Assembly (NCBI GenBank): GCA_965240365.1
Contig: OZ251218.1
Coordinates: 1,984,001 to 2,048,000 of the forward strand
DNA: 64,000 nt
Origin: G965240365 sp965240365
Lineage (GTDB): Bacteria > Pseudomonadota > Gammaproteobacteria > Eutrophobiales > Eutrophobiaceae
Direction of reading: 5' to 3'
The notes under the pieces were generated by a model. It was not told the origin of the DNA. It searched no databases and was given only the letters and a program-made list of their open reading frames with translations. How positions within the stretch are numbered: position 1 is the stretch's first letter; the number at the start of each line of letters is the position of its first letter. Made by a program: the position numbers and the translations under genes. This document shows positions 50,214 through 59,360 of this stretch, in pieces.

Positions 50214-50550
50214 AGGCTTTATCGGCCTTGCTGGTATCAAAGCCCCACTTGCGGATATAGTCAGCGCCGTACCAGTCCCTCATTAACGCCAGGGCGTGCG
50301 CGGGGGGGTTCGCAAGACTGAACCATGCGCAAAAGGCATCGTCATCATCGGCTTCGCGGGCTTTATCGGCCTCGCCCAGATAGACATACTCTGGCTTGCC
50401 TTCGCCGATGCGCAACCGCTCTTCCTGCTCTGCCTTTGACAGATAGCCCTTGCCGTTTTCCCGCAGCCAGACGACCCGCTCTTCTATCGACATATCCAGC
50501 CAACCGGCTATTGGATCGGGTTTTTTTGTTATAGCCTCTGTTGTGCTCAT
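50188..50550 (-). CDS. Small protein of unknown function
   Basis: A 120-residue acidic, soluble protein. Features: SIEERVVWLRENGKGYLSKA near the N-terminus, an acidic EADDDDAF patch (about 67-74) and an aromatic C-terminus (WYGADYIRKWGFD, GPGWLEK). No family recognised. It has no signal peptide. It overlaps the start of the next gene and is probably first in a four-gene unit ending with the kinase and regulator. AAGGAG lies nine bases upstream of the ATG (minus strand). Confidence 0.6.
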   Translation of the reverse strand: MSTTEAITKKPDPIAGWLDMSIEERVVWLRENGKGYLSKAEQEERLRIGEGKPEYVYLGEADKAREADDDDAFCAWFSLANPPAHALALMRDWYGADYIRKWGFDTSKADKAYGPGWLEK

Positions 50551-50742
50551 GCTTATGCTCCTTATGTAATAACAAGATTCAATTATAGTTCAAGTTCCAG
50601 ACTAACTTTCTCAAGCCTCCGTGAACAGACCCGCCCGCGGCAGGCGGATTGCGCTGCTCAGCGCCCGCTTGCAAGTCAATTTCCATCACATTCGTGCTGG
50701 AATGCCCTGTCAGTTTTGGCAACACATGGATCGGCAGCGGCC

Positions 50743-51522
50743 TCAAGCGGGCAGCTTGAGATCATAATCGGTGATCAGGGGCGCATGATCGGAAAACCGT
50801 TCATCCTTGTATATCGCAACCGATTTAATCCTGTCCTTCAAGCCCGGCGTGACCACCTGATAATCAATGCGCCAGCCCACGTTTCTGGCCCAGGCCTGCC
50901 CCCGGTTTGACCACCAGGTATATTGATCGGGTTCCTGATTGATGGCGCGAAATGAATCGACCATGCCGACCGGCCCGAACAGCTCATCCAGCCAGGCCCG
51001 CTCCTCGGGTAAAAAGCCGGAATTTTTTAAATTGCCGCGCCAGTTTTTTAAGTCAATCGGTTTGTGCGCGATATTCCAGTCGCCGCAGAGTATATATTCA
51101 CGCCGCTGGCGCCGCATTTTCTGCAAAATCGGCATGAAGCGATCAAGAAACTCAAACTTGACCGCCTGCCGCCGCTCGCTGGAAGAGCCGGAAGGCAGAT
51201 ACAGGGACACGATACTCAGCCTGCCGAAGTCAAACTGCAAATAACGGCCTTCCTCATCGGCCGCGGGCCAGCCCAGCTTGTCAATGATCTTGTCCGGCCG
51301 TTTGCGGCTGTATATCGCCACCCCGCCATAGCCTTTTTTAAGCGCGTCATTAAATGAGGCAAAGTAACCGTCAGGGCGCAGTATCGCCGGGTCAAGCTGT
51401 GCGACCTGGGCGCGGGTTTCCTGAATACAAATGAAATCGGCATTCTGCCCCGGCATCCAGTCAAAAAAACCCTTGCGCCAGGCGGCCCGGATCCCGTTGA
51501 CATTGACTGTAATCACTCGCAC
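50743..51522 (-). CDS. xthA: Exodeoxyribonuclease III / AP endonuclease
   Basis: A 259-residue Mg-dependent exonuclease III-family enzyme for abasic-site repair. VITVNVNGIRAAWRKGFFDW starts the fold; ICIQETRAQ holds the metal Glu; SLYLPSG, CGDWNIAHKPIDLKN, TWWSNRGQAWARNVGWRIDY and FSDHAPLITDYDL complete the active site. A GTG at 51522 preceded by AGGGGG is the best start; the frame is open 28 codons upstream. Pseudomonas has the homologous crc/exonuclease gene beside pyrE, as here. It could be a Crc-like protein, but the catalytic residues are kept. Confidence 0.92.
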   Translation of the reverse strand: MRVITVNVNGIRAAWRKGFFDWMPGQNADFICIQETRAQVAQLDPAILRPDGYFASFNDALKKGYGGVAIYSRKRPDKIIDKLGWPAADEEGRYLQFDFGRLSIVSLYLPSGSSSERRQAVKFEFLDRFMPILQKMRRQRREYILCGDWNIAHKPIDLKNWRGNLKNSGFLPEERAWLDELFGPVGMVDSFRAINQEPDQYTWWSNRGQAWARNVGWRIDYQVVTPGLKDRIKSVAIYKDERFSDHAPLITDYDLKLPA

Positions 51523-51629
51523 GGCTACCCCCTGATTATTTTGCGCTGTATGATGTGGCTGTGTGGATGTTCCAAGTTGAGCCAGGCAGAATGCCAAAGC
51601 CGCCACGATTAAACAACCCGGAAATACTA

Positions 51630-52286
51630 ATGGAAGACTATCAAACAGCGTTTATCGAACTCGCCATCGAAAAACAGGTGCTGCGCTTTGGTGAATTCAG
51701 ATTGAAATCCGGCCGCCTGAGTCCCTATTTTTTTGATAATGGCCGCTTTAATGACGGCCAAAGCCTGGCCGAACTGGGCAAATTTTATGCGGCCGCCATT
51801 GACCGGGCCGGAGCCCGGTTCGATATGATCTATGGCCCGGCCTACAAGGGTATTCCGCTGGCGGCGGCGCTCGCTATCACCTTGCAGGAACATTATCAAA
51901 GCAGCTACCCGTTCTGTTGCAACCGCAAGGAGGCCAAGGATCACGGCGAGGGGGGGCTGACCTTCGGCCGGGCCATCGGCGGGCGGGTGTTGATCGTTGA
52001 CGATGTGATCTCGGCCGGCACGGCAATCCTGGAATCGGTCAATATTATCAATGACCACGGCGGCCGCGCGGTGGCCGCCGCGGTCGCCATTGACCGGCAG
52101 GAGCGCGGCCGCGGCCCGCGTTCGGCGGTGCAGGAAGTGGAACAAGACCATAATATGGAGGTCATCAGCATTATCGGCCTGGATCAGATCATCGGTTATC
52201 TGGCCGGGCACGGCAGGATGCGGGCCGAACTGGATTCAATGCGGGCCTACCGGGCGGAATACGGCGTCTCGCCGCGACGGGCGTGA
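51630..52286 (+). CDS. pyrE: Orotate phosphoribosyltransferase
   Basis: A 218-residue PyrE that makes orotidine 5'-phosphate from orotate and PRPP. The PRPP loop is VLIVDDVISAGTAILES (about 122-138). The core has GEFRLKSGRLSPYFFDNGRF, YGPAYKGIPLAAALA and NRKEAKDHGEGG. The start at the ATG at 51630 is supported by homology (MEDYQTAFIELAI). Divergent from xthA, with about 107 bases between. Confidence 0.97.
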   Translation: MEDYQTAFIELAIEKQVLRFGEFRLKSGRLSPYFFDNGRFNDGQSLAELGKFYAAAIDRAGARFDMIYGPAYKGIPLAAALAITLQEHYQSSYPFCCNRKEAKDHGEGGLTFGRAIGGRVLIVDDVISAGTAILESVNIINDHGGRAVAAAVAIDRQERGRGPRSAVQEVEQDHNMEVISIIGLDQIIGYLAGHGRMRAELDSMRAYRAEYGVSPRRA

Positions 52287-52345
52287 TCTGGACGCCGCGC
52301 CGTATTATACTGTTAAATGTAGCAGCCAGAAACACTGGAGGAATT

Positions 52346-52975
52346 ATGAGCACAACGCAAGTCAGCGCCTTGCTGGCCCTGCTGATATTGACCGGGCCGG
52401 CGTATATCAGGGCGGCGGAAGAGGCCAGAATGAAATGCTGGGTAAACCATGAGGGGATCCGTGAATGCGGGAACAGGGTGCCGCCCGAATACATCCAGCA
52501 AGGCTATCAGGAGCTTGACAAGGAAGGCATTGTGCGCGAGGAAATGGAACCCGCCAAGACCGCGGAAGAGCTGGCCGAGGCCAGACGGCTGGCCGCGCTC
52601 AAAGCGGCAAAACAAAAGCAAGAGGCCGCGATCAGGACCAAAAACAGGGTCCTGCTGCAAACTTTCAGTTCGGTCAGCGATATAGAACGCGCCCGCGATG
52701 ACCGCATCACCGCGCTTGAGGCGATAATCAAATTGACCCGGGTGCGCATTGAAAAGATCGAGTTGAACCTCAATGAGCATATTAAAAGAGCGGCCGACAG
52801 CCAGAGATTGGGCAAGGCGCCGGCCCAGGCCCTGCTTGATGACATTGAATCACTGGAAAGACAAATCGGGGATAACAACAGGTTTATTGACCAAAAACGC
52901 GCGGAACAGGAACAGATCAGACAAGACCACGCGGCCGATATCGAGCGTTATAAGCGCCTGAAAGGCATTGAATAA
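52346..52975 (+). CDS. Periplasmic DUF4124-like coiled-coil protein
   Basis: A 209-residue secreted protein. The signal peptide is STTQVSALLALLILTGPAYI, with cleavage near RAA-EE. A short two-Cys motif follows (KCWVNHEGIRECGNRVPPEY, about residues 29-48), similar to DUF4124. From about 70 to the end it is a long Ala/Lys/Glu coiled coil with heptads such as IEKIELNLNEHIKRA. GGAGG lies eight bases before the ATG. It follows pyrE by 59 bases. Function unknown; a cell-envelope role is likely from the signal peptide. Confidence 0.7.
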   Translation: MSTTQVSALLALLILTGPAYIRAAEEARMKCWVNHEGIRECGNRVPPEYIQQGYQELDKEGIVREEMEPAKTAEELAEARRLAALKAAKQKQEAAIRTKNRVLLQTFSSVSDIERARDDRITALEAIIKLTRVRIEKIELNLNEHIKRAADSQRLGKAPAQALLDDIESLERQIGDNNRFIDQKRAEQEQIRQDHAADIERYKRLKGIE

Positions 52976-53068
52976 GCTGAACCTGAAAACATGGATGGGC
53001 CAGACCATCACCGTGTTCAGGATTCCGGCTTTTGCCTGCTTGCCGCCCGTTTTCAGCGCCTTGAGCGC

Positions 53069-53656
53069 TCAGCCAGACAGGCCGGCCCTGAGCGCAGGCC
53101 ATTGCCGGGGCCAGTGTTCGGTCGGCTTTTTTCTGAAAGAACTGCGCGCGAACCGGCACAGCTTGCCCTCGGTGTAGGCCAGCAACTGGTTGGCGGCGGC
53201 GTCAATGTGGTTTACCGGTCTGGGCCCGGCCAGATTCGCCTCGCGCAATAGCTGCCGAAAGTGGGTCTCAAGCCGTTCGAAAAACTGCGTGACCCGCTCA
53301 TGCAGGCGTTCATTCTCGCCCAGCAGGGCATCGCCGACCAGTAGCCGGGTGATACCCGGATTCTTCTCGGCAAAAACCAGCACGACCTGGATGATTTTTT
53401 CACAGCGGGGCCAAAGCTCCGGCTCGTTGTCGATGATCCGGTTGACCAGGCCGAATACGGACTCTTCGGCAAAATCAATCAGCGCCTCAAACATTTTCGC
53501 CTTGCTGGCGAAATGACGGTACAGGGCCGCCTCGGACACGCCCGCGGCCCGGGCCAGGGCGGCCGTGGTCATTCTGAGGCCGGGCCGGGCCTCCAGTTCA
53601 TGGGCCAGAACTTCCAGTAGCTGTTGCCGCCTGCCCGGCCGTGTCCCGGCATTCAT
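53069..53656 (-). CDS. slmA: Nucleoid occlusion factor SlmA (TetR family)
   Basis: A 195-residue TetR-fold DNA-binding protein that blocks FtsZ assembly over the nucleoid. The HTH is MTTAALARAAGVSEAALYRHFASKAKMFEAL, followed by IDFAEESVFGLVNRI, ITRLLVGDALLGENERL and the long ligand-domain helices, all SlmA-like. It begins two bases after the argB stop, in an algC-argB-slmA unit. slmA lies next to pyrE in enterics, which supports the assignment. Confidence 0.92.
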   Translation of the reverse strand: MNAGTRPGRRQQLLEVLAHELEARPGLRMTTAALARAAGVSEAALYRHFASKAKMFEALIDFAEESVFGLVNRIIDNEPELWPRCEKIIQVVLVFAEKNPGITRLLVGDALLGENERLHERVTQFFERLETHFRQLLREANLAGPRPVNHIDAAANQLLAYTEGKLCRFARSSFRKKPTEHWPRQWPALRAGLSG

Positions 53657-53658
53657 GG

Positions 53659-54564
53659 CTATTCTGCCTCTTGCCTGTTTATCAGCGTGCCCACACCGAC
53701 ATCGGTAAACACTTCCAGCAACAGCGCATGGCGGACCCGGCCGTCTATGATATGGGCGGCCGCCACGCCGGCCTCGACGGCGTTCTGCGCCGAGCGTATC
53801 TTGGGCAACATACCGCCATGAATCACGCCGGCCGCGATCAATGCATTGACCTCGGTCAGAGACACGCCGCCCAGCACCGCCTGATCCTTATCCAGCAGGC
53901 CGGGCGTATTGGTCAGCATGATCAGCTTTTCCGCGGCCATGACCTCGGCCAGTTTCCCGGCCACGAGGTCCGCGTTGATATTGCAGGATTGGCCGTCTTC
54001 ATCTACGCCGACCGGGGCGATGACGGGGATAAAATCCTGCCGGATCAGGGTATCGATAACCGCGGTATCCACGCTTTCAACCTCGCCGACATGGCCGAGA
54101 TCGATGATCTCGGGGGCCTTGAGTTCCGGGCGGCGCTGTTCAAAGCGCATTTTTCTGGCCCGGATCAAGCGGCCATCCTTGCCGCTCAGGCCCACCGCGT
54201 TGCCGCCCTGCTGGTTGATCCGGTTGACGATGCCCTTGTTGACCAAACCGCCCAGTACCATCTCGACGATGTCCATGGTGTCGCTGTCGGTAACGCGCAT
54301 CCCTTCAAAGAACTCGCTCTTTTTGCCGAGCCGCTTGAGCAGGGCCCCGATTTGAGGGCCGCCGCCATGCACCACGACCGGATTCATGCCCACCAGTTTC
54401 ATCAACACCACATCACGGGCAAAACTCGACTTCAACGGCTCATCGGCCATGGCATGACCGCCGTATTTAATCACGATGGTCTTGCCCTTGAAGCGTTTTA
54501 TATAGGGCAGGGCCTCGGTTAAAATCCGGGCGCTGGCGGCCGGGTTCCCTTCCGTATCCATCAC
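53659..54564 (-). CDS. argB: Acetylglutamate kinase
   Basis: A 301-residue amino-acid kinase that phosphorylates N-acetylglutamate in arginine synthesis. Motifs: KTIVIKYGGHAMAD, VHGGGPQIGALLKRLG, NAVGLSGKDGRLI, VIAPVGVDEDGQSCNINAD and IHGGMLPKIRSAQNAVEAGV. The long N-terminal helix (ARILTEALPYIKRF) suggests an arginine-sensitive hexameric form. It lies between algC and slmA. Confidence 0.96.
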   Translation of the reverse strand: MMDTEGNPAASARILTEALPYIKRFKGKTIVIKYGGHAMADEPLKSSFARDVVLMKLVGMNPVVVHGGGPQIGALLKRLGKKSEFFEGMRVTDSDTMDIVEMVLGGLVNKGIVNRINQQGGNAVGLSGKDGRLIRARKMRFEQRRPELKAPEIIDLGHVGEVESVDTAVIDTLIRQDFIPVIAPVGVDEDGQSCNINADLVAGKLAEVMAAEKLIMLTNTPGLLDKDQAVLGGVSLTEVNALIAAGVIHGGMLPKIRSAQNAVEAGVAAAHIIDGRVRHALLLEVFTDVGVGTLINRQEAE

Positions 54565-54591
54565 AGGAGGCGTGTGTTCGGGGCGCCCGGC

Positions 54592-56991
54592 CTAAAACGG
54601 CAGCGCCGTATCGGGCTTGATCGCGTGTATCGCTTCTGCGAATTCGGCCTGGATGCGTTGCAGCACGGCCTCATTCTTGCCTTCAAAGCGCAGGATGATA
54701 TTGGGCGAGGTATTGGACGGTCTGACCAGCCCCCAGCCGTCCTGGTATTCGATCCGCAGGCCGTCTATCTTGATGACTTCGGCCTGGTGATAAAGCGCCA
54801 GCCGGAGCGTGAGCTTTTCCTCCAGTTGTTGCATAAAATCGCCATGCTCCTGTTCAGGCAGCGGCAGGCGCAATTCCGGGGTGGCGCGGTCTTCCGGTAA
54901 TTCCCTGAACATCTCGGCGGGCTTCCGGCCGGCATGGGTGAAAACCTCAATCAGCCGGGCCGCGGTGTAGAGCGCGTCATCAAAGCCATACCAGCGCTCC
55001 TTGAAGAAGATATGGCCGCTCATTTCACCGGCCAGCGGCGCATCGACCTCCTGCATCTTGCTTTTGATAAAGGAATGGCCCGTCTTCCACATCAGCGCCT
55101 GCCCGCCCTGTTCCTCTATGAGTGACTGTAAATGACGGCTGCATTTCACATCGAAGATGATCGGCGCGCCCGGATTGCGGCTCAGCACATCTTTGGCCAG
55201 CAACATCAACTGCCGGTCGGGCCAGATAATATGGCCCTCCGCATCCACCACCCCGAGACGGTCGCCGTCGCCGTCAAACGCAAGGCCAATATCGGCGCCC
55301 TCGGCCTTGACCCTGTCGATCAATGCCCGCAGATTTTCCGGCTGGCTCGGGTCCGGGTGATGGTTCGGAAAGCTGCCGTCAATCTCGCAGTGCAACTCGA
55401 TGACATCATGCCCAAGCATATTGATCAGGCGCGGCGCGACCACGCCCGCGGCGCCATTGCCGCAATCAATAACAACCTTGAGGGCATTGCCGAGCGCCGC
55501 CTGAATATCCTCGGTCACACGCCGAATGTAATCGACGGCAATATCCGCCCGTTGCAGTTCACCCTCGCCCTCGATCAGCTCATCGGAGCCGGCCAGCCGC
55601 TGGATCTCCTTGATGTCCTCGCCGCCCAGGGTATGGCCGTCCAGCATGATCTTCAGGCCGTTATATTCCGGCCCGTTATGGCTGCCGGTCAGCATGACCC
55701 CGCTGCCCGTGCCCAGTTGATGCGTGGCGAAGTACAGCAACGGGGTCGGCACGAGGCCGATGTCGATCACATCCCGGCCGCTGGCGCAAAGGCCCTCGAT
55801 CAGGGCCTCGGCCAGTTCAGGGCTGGAATTGCGCCCGTCACGCCCGACCACCAGACGCGGCTGACCGAGCGCCTCGGCGCGGGTACCGATCGCCCCGGCA
55901 ATGGCGTGCACGGCATCCTTGGTCAGGGTCTTGCCCACGATACCACGGATGTCATAGGCCCGGAAAATCACCGGGTCGAGCTTCGCGCCTGTTTCTTTAG
56001 GTGGGATCTCAACAACCGTGATGGCATCTTTATCGTCATCCAGAAACAAGTCCAGCTCTTCCTCGGTTGCCCCGGCCTCTGCCTCTGCCTCTGCCGCGGC
56101 CAGGCGCTCGCTCAACGTATCCTCGGCGGCCTTTGCTTCGGCCTCTTTACGTTTCATTATCAGCAAGCCTCCGGTCAGTAAAATCAGCGCCAGCACAAGC
56201 GGCGCATAAGGCAACCAGCGGCCACTGCCTTCAATAAACGAGACAATAATGCCTTTCCGGGGCCAGTAAGCGATCTGCAAGTGCGCCCCCGGGACATCGG
56301 CCATGGCCGCGTTATCCTGCCGGGCAGCGGCCTTGCCGGCCGTGGCAAGCACGATATTTCTACCCGCGACCGGCTGCACCAGTTCGGCATAGCCCTGGTC
56401 CAGTTCAATATCGCCCAGCAAATCATTCAATATTTGCGTGCCGAGGCTCAGGTGTAGAAAACCGGCCGGTTTGAACGCCCCGTTGTTGACCCGTTGCAGC
56501 ATCACCACATGCGCGTCGGGCGTGCCATGCAGATGGACTTCGGTACGGGTGTCACCGCTGGTTTCGGCCTGTCTCAACATATCGAGCGAGGCATAGCTCA
56601 ATGGCGGAAAGGAGGTATTATCAAGCTGATAATTGCCGGGCAGGATATAGCGCAGCTTCAATGCCCCGGCAAAGCGGCGTTGCTGTCTGTCGCCGGCGGC
56701 CGCCAGCGCGGCCGGATTGGCCGCGGCAAAAAGGGCCCGGGTCTCGGGCAATGCGGCCAACTCGGCGAGTGGTTCCCGGTAGGCGGTCAGCCTGACGCTG
56801 ACCCGCGCGGCGATGTTTTGCGCGTTCGCTTCCTGCTGCAAACGCGCGCCCTCGCCGGCCCTCTCTGACAGTCTCGATAACAACAGCCAGCCGCCCACTC
56901 CGATAACCAGCACCAGCACAATAGCGGTTATCGCGGCGTATATTTGCCTGCGGTTGAAACGGTGGCTTGATACCGGTGCTTTAAACATCAC
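54592..56991 (-). CDS. algC: Phosphomannomutase/phosphoglucomutase with membrane-anchored N-terminal domain (AlgC-like)
   Basis: A 799-residue protein with two parts. Residues 1-300 have a transmembrane helix (about 18-36), a periplasmic domain and a second helix (about 260-278), then a charged acidic linker. Residues about 335-799 are a complete alpha-D-phosphohexomutase: FRAYDIRGIVGKTL, active-site Ser in MLTGSHNGPEYNGLKIM, metal loop FDGDGDRLGVVD, sugar-binding GEMSGHIFF and phosphate loop RPSNTSPNI. It interconverts hexose 6- and 1-phosphates for polysaccharide and lipopolysaccharide precursors. A similar long N-terminus occurs in Pseudomonas, where algC also precedes argB. Confidence 0.92.
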   Translation of the reverse strand: MMFKAPVSSHRFNRRQIYAAITAIVLVLVIGVGGWLLLSRLSERAGEGARLQQEANAQNIAARVSVRLTAYREPLAELAALPETRALFAAANPAALAAAGDRQQRRFAGALKLRYILPGNYQLDNTSFPPLSYASLDMLRQAETSGDTRTEVHLHGTPDAHVVMLQRVNNGAFKPAGFLHLSLGTQILNDLLGDIELDQGYAELVQPVAGRNIVLATAGKAAARQDNAAMADVPGAHLQIAYWPRKGIIVSFIEGSGRWLPYAPLVLALILLTGGLLIMKRKEAEAKAAEDTLSERLAAAEAEAEAGATEEELDLFLDDDKDAITVVEIPPKETGAKLDPVIFRAYDIRGIVGKTLTKDAVHAIAGAIGTRAEALGQPRLVVGRDGRNSSPELAEALIEGLCASGRDVIDIGLVPTPLLYFATHQLGTGSGVMLTGSHNGPEYNGLKIMLDGHTLGGEDIKEIQRLAGSDELIEGEGELQRADIAVDYIRRVTEDIQAALGNALKVVIDCGNGAAGVVAPRLINMLGHDVIELHCEIDGSFPNHHPDPSQPENLRALIDRVKAEGADIGLAFDGDGDRLGVVDAEGHIIWPDRQLMLLAKDVLSRNPGAPIIFDVKCSRHLQSLIEEQGGQALMWKTGHSFIKSKMQEVDAPLAGEMSGHIFFKERWYGFDDALYTAARLIEVFTHAGRKPAEMFRELPEDRATPELRLPLPEQEHGDFMQQLEEKLTLRLALYHQAEVIKIDGLRIEYQDGWGLVRPSNTSPNIILRFEGKNEAVLQRIQAEFAEAIHAIKPDTALPF

Positions 56992-57169
56992 TCAATCCCT
57001 CCTTATCCCTCCCCGCAAGGCGGCCCGGATCACCCGCGCCCCGCCCGGTTTTTATGAGAATCAATGAAATTCGCCTGTAACAGGCCCGATCAGTCCGCCG
57101 CCTGTCACCCGGCGCCGCTCGATCATAACCCAGCACCGGCGGCAACATCAATCATAAAGCGCCCGCGGG

Positions 57170-57440
57170 CAAGAGCAGACGGGTTGGAATCACCCCCATC
57201 GTCACTCCAGCGCAAGCTGGAATCCAGAAAGACAAGCCGGAATGTTGAATAGATTTCAGCGCCTGCTCTCGCTGGCATAAGGTATCAGGTTATCATTTCC
57301 GCACAGGCGGGAACGGAATGAAAAAACCACTGGATTCCTCGTAGGCCTGTTCTTGACGCCGCTCTACCACCTGGATCCATGCAGGATGAGGGGCCACCTC
57401 TTGTTGCGCGGCGTCTGAAGCGCCAGCAAGCCGGTGTTTA
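57170..57440. repeat. Repeat debris around the IS110 fragment
   Basis: Attcc-type palindromes at about 57200-57235 and 57290-57340, and an inverted GTAGGTGGTAGAGC block (about 57345-57385). Between algC and the catalase gene (57000-57892) no intact gene is supported. Confidence 0.65.
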
Positions 57441-57450
57441 GCCGGACGAT

Positions 57451-57549
57451 ACGGCGTGCGGGGGGGTGAATTACTGGGGTCGTGAGTTGCAGAAGCGGGG
57501 CTATGAGGTGAAGCCGATTGTGCCACAGCATGTGAAGCCGTTTGTAAAT
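57451..57549 (+). pseudogene. IS110-family transposase fragment
   Basis: A 33-codon fragment reading TACGGVNYWGRELQKRGYEV then KPIVPQHVKPFVN, the N-terminal DEDD-domain region of IS110 transposases (relatives read C-G-x-A-H-Y-W-A-R-E-L with VKPFVK). It is cut directly afterwards by a CTGCCTGC/GCAGGCAG palindrome. The rest of the transposase is not found. Confidence 0.75.
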
Positions 57550-57892
57550 CTGCCTGCAGCAGGCAGGCCCGCCTGGGCTTAAGCCCGAAGGCACGATGGA
57601 GCGACCGGGGCGCGGTGCTCATTGAGGCCCGCGGACAATGATTCCCCAACACAGAGGCCGGATAGTCGTACGCAGTCTTATTTTACCGTTACTGAACAAT
57701 CAGCTTGCAAACTACGAGGTGTACATATAGGCCGGAATGACGGATCTTTGGCTGCATAATTTGTCGTCATTCCGGCCGGTTTGCTACAAGCTGGAATGAC
57801 GACAAAGGACGGGAGTCCACTCACCAGCAGATCCTGTCTTTTCGGCCTGCCATCAACGTCCCTGTATGCCGCTGTGCAAGCCGTGGCGCGCC

Positions 57893-58849
57893 CTATTGCT
57901 CGGATAATCTTCTGCCAAACGACACGGCGTAGGCATTGCGCCGCGCCTGCAGCAGGGGATCGTTTGAAGGGGCAAAGCCCGTCGAGAGCACCAGCGGATC
58001 GAAATTGATCGCCTCACAGGGGCCGGCCTCGTCGCGGCTGATCGCATCGACCTTGAGGCTCGCGGCGACAATCCGGCGGTGCTCGCCCTCCCATTTGATG
58101 GCGGCGTTATCGATCTCGTCCGCGGGGTTGGCCAGGGTAATGAGCATATCCCAGACCACGCCGTGGCGCTGCAGATTGTGCCGCATGTTTTCAAAAAAGA
58201 AGTCCTGCTCCGGCGGCAGCGCGATCTCCTGGGCCCGGGTCGGCACAAAAGACCAGCGGACGGCGGTTTTTTTGCCGTCGGCCTTGACCAGGTAAAAGCT
58301 GTTCAGGCTGTTGTAGGTGCTGCCCTCATAGGGCTTGAGGGATTTTTTGTGGGTCGCGGCATAGGCCTTAAAGCGCTGTAAATCCGGGCTTTTGGCCTTG
58401 AAGGCGGCGACCGCCGCCTTGCCCTCGGCCTGGGCGCGCGTCAATTCGGCAAAGGCCTCCGGGGTGGCGACCGGGAAGAATTCCAGCGTGTTCATTGACA
58501 TCCGGTATTGCTCGCCATTGGCCGCCGTGATCGACAGGCCCATGCCATAGTCGGCCGGCTTGTGATCCGGGGCGGCGCGATTGCCGCCCTTGTGGGATAA
58601 GCGCCCGATGACCGTTGCCTTGGCCGTGAACAGGGGGCTGTCCGAATACTCGCGGATCGCCTTGTCCCGCGGTATCAAAGTCGCGCTGAAGCAAAACCCC
58701 TTGGTATGGTTGCGGCGCTTGCCTTCGGTGACACCGAATAATTTTTCAAAGGAATTGATCGTGTCGACCGCCACATTTTCCGCGGCCGGGGTAACACTTG
58801 CCGTGGCCAGGAGCAGGATGCCCAGGCCGATTCGTTTTATATATGACAT
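57893..58849 (-). CDS. Periplasmic catalase-family peroxidase
   Basis: A 318-residue haem protein of the small catalase-related group (SrpA-like). A signal peptide (IGLGILLLATASVTPAAEN) sends it to the periplasm. The distal His is in RNHTKGFCFSATLIP (about 48), with GMGLSITAANG, NTLEFFPVATPEAF, YNSLNSFYLV and, at the C-terminus, FDPLVLSTGFAPSNDPLLQARRNAYAVSFGRR where the proximal Tyr (RNAY) lies. It is about half the length of true catalases, so peroxidase activity is more likely. It stands alone, with an AT-rich leader (58850-58900). Confidence 0.85.
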   Translation of the reverse strand: MSYIKRIGLGILLLATASVTPAAENVAVDTINSFEKLFGVTEGKRRNHTKGFCFSATLIPRDKAIREYSDSPLFTAKATVIGRLSHKGGNRAAPDHKPADYGMGLSITAANGEQYRMSMNTLEFFPVATPEAFAELTRAQAEGKAAVAAFKAKSPDLQRFKAYAATHKKSLKPYEGSTYNSLNSFYLVKADGKKTAVRWSFVPTRAQEIALPPEQDFFFENMRHNLQRHGVVWDMLITLANPADEIDNAAIKWEGEHRRIVAASLKVDAISRDEAGPCEAINFDPLVLSTGFAPSNDPLLQARRNAYAVSFGRRLSEQ

Positions 58850-59015
58850 GATTGCTCTCTCTGTAGTGAAGTTTATTTAGTGGTTGTAAACGTTAATTAT
58901 AGGCCAGCTTAATAAACGATACATGACATATATCAATTTAATGAACCACGGATGCGCGCGGATAATGTCCGCCGTATCCGCGTTCATCCGTGGCGGATTA
59001 ATTCATGCGGATATC

Positions 59016-59342
59016 TCAATCATCATAGATAATGACCTCTTCCTCAATGATAATCGTTTCATGATCATCGTCATAGATAATGATCTCTTCTTCAACAATA
59101 ACCGTATCGTCATCTTCAATGATGACTATTTCAGGCTCATCGTCATAGAGGATGATCTCTTCTTCAACAATAACTGCATCGTCATCTTCAATGATGACCG
59201 TTTCATACCCATCGTCATAGATAATGACATCGGGCTCGGTATAGACAACCGTGCGGCGATACGGGTGATCGCAAGCCAATAGCGGCATTATAAGGGCCAA
59301 CAGGCCGGCCGCTCTGAGACAGGTCTTGGTAATAGTAAACAT
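59016..59342 (-). CDS. Small lipoprotein with acidic/aliphatic tandem repeats
   Basis: A 108-residue protein. A signal with lipobox (LLALIMPLLAC, Cys about 24) indicates a lipid anchor. The mature part is a tandem repeat of about 24 residues built as VIIEDDDAVIVEEEIILYDD and again with small changes, giving 2.5 copies. Aliphatic triplets (VII, VIV, III) alternate with Asp/Glu clusters, with Tyr-Asp-Asp at each turn. At DNA level the repeat period is 72 bp. Nearly half the mature residues are acidic, suggesting a beta-solenoid or cation-binding surface. No family recognised. Function unknown. Confidence 0.7.
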   Translation of the reverse strand: MFTITKTCLRAAGLLALIMPLLACDHPYRRTVVYTEPDVIIYDDGYETVIIEDDDAVIVEEEIILYDDEPEIVIIEDDDTVIVEEEIIIYDDDHETIIIEEEVIIYDD

Positions 59343-59360
59343 AAAATTGCTCCTGATTTA

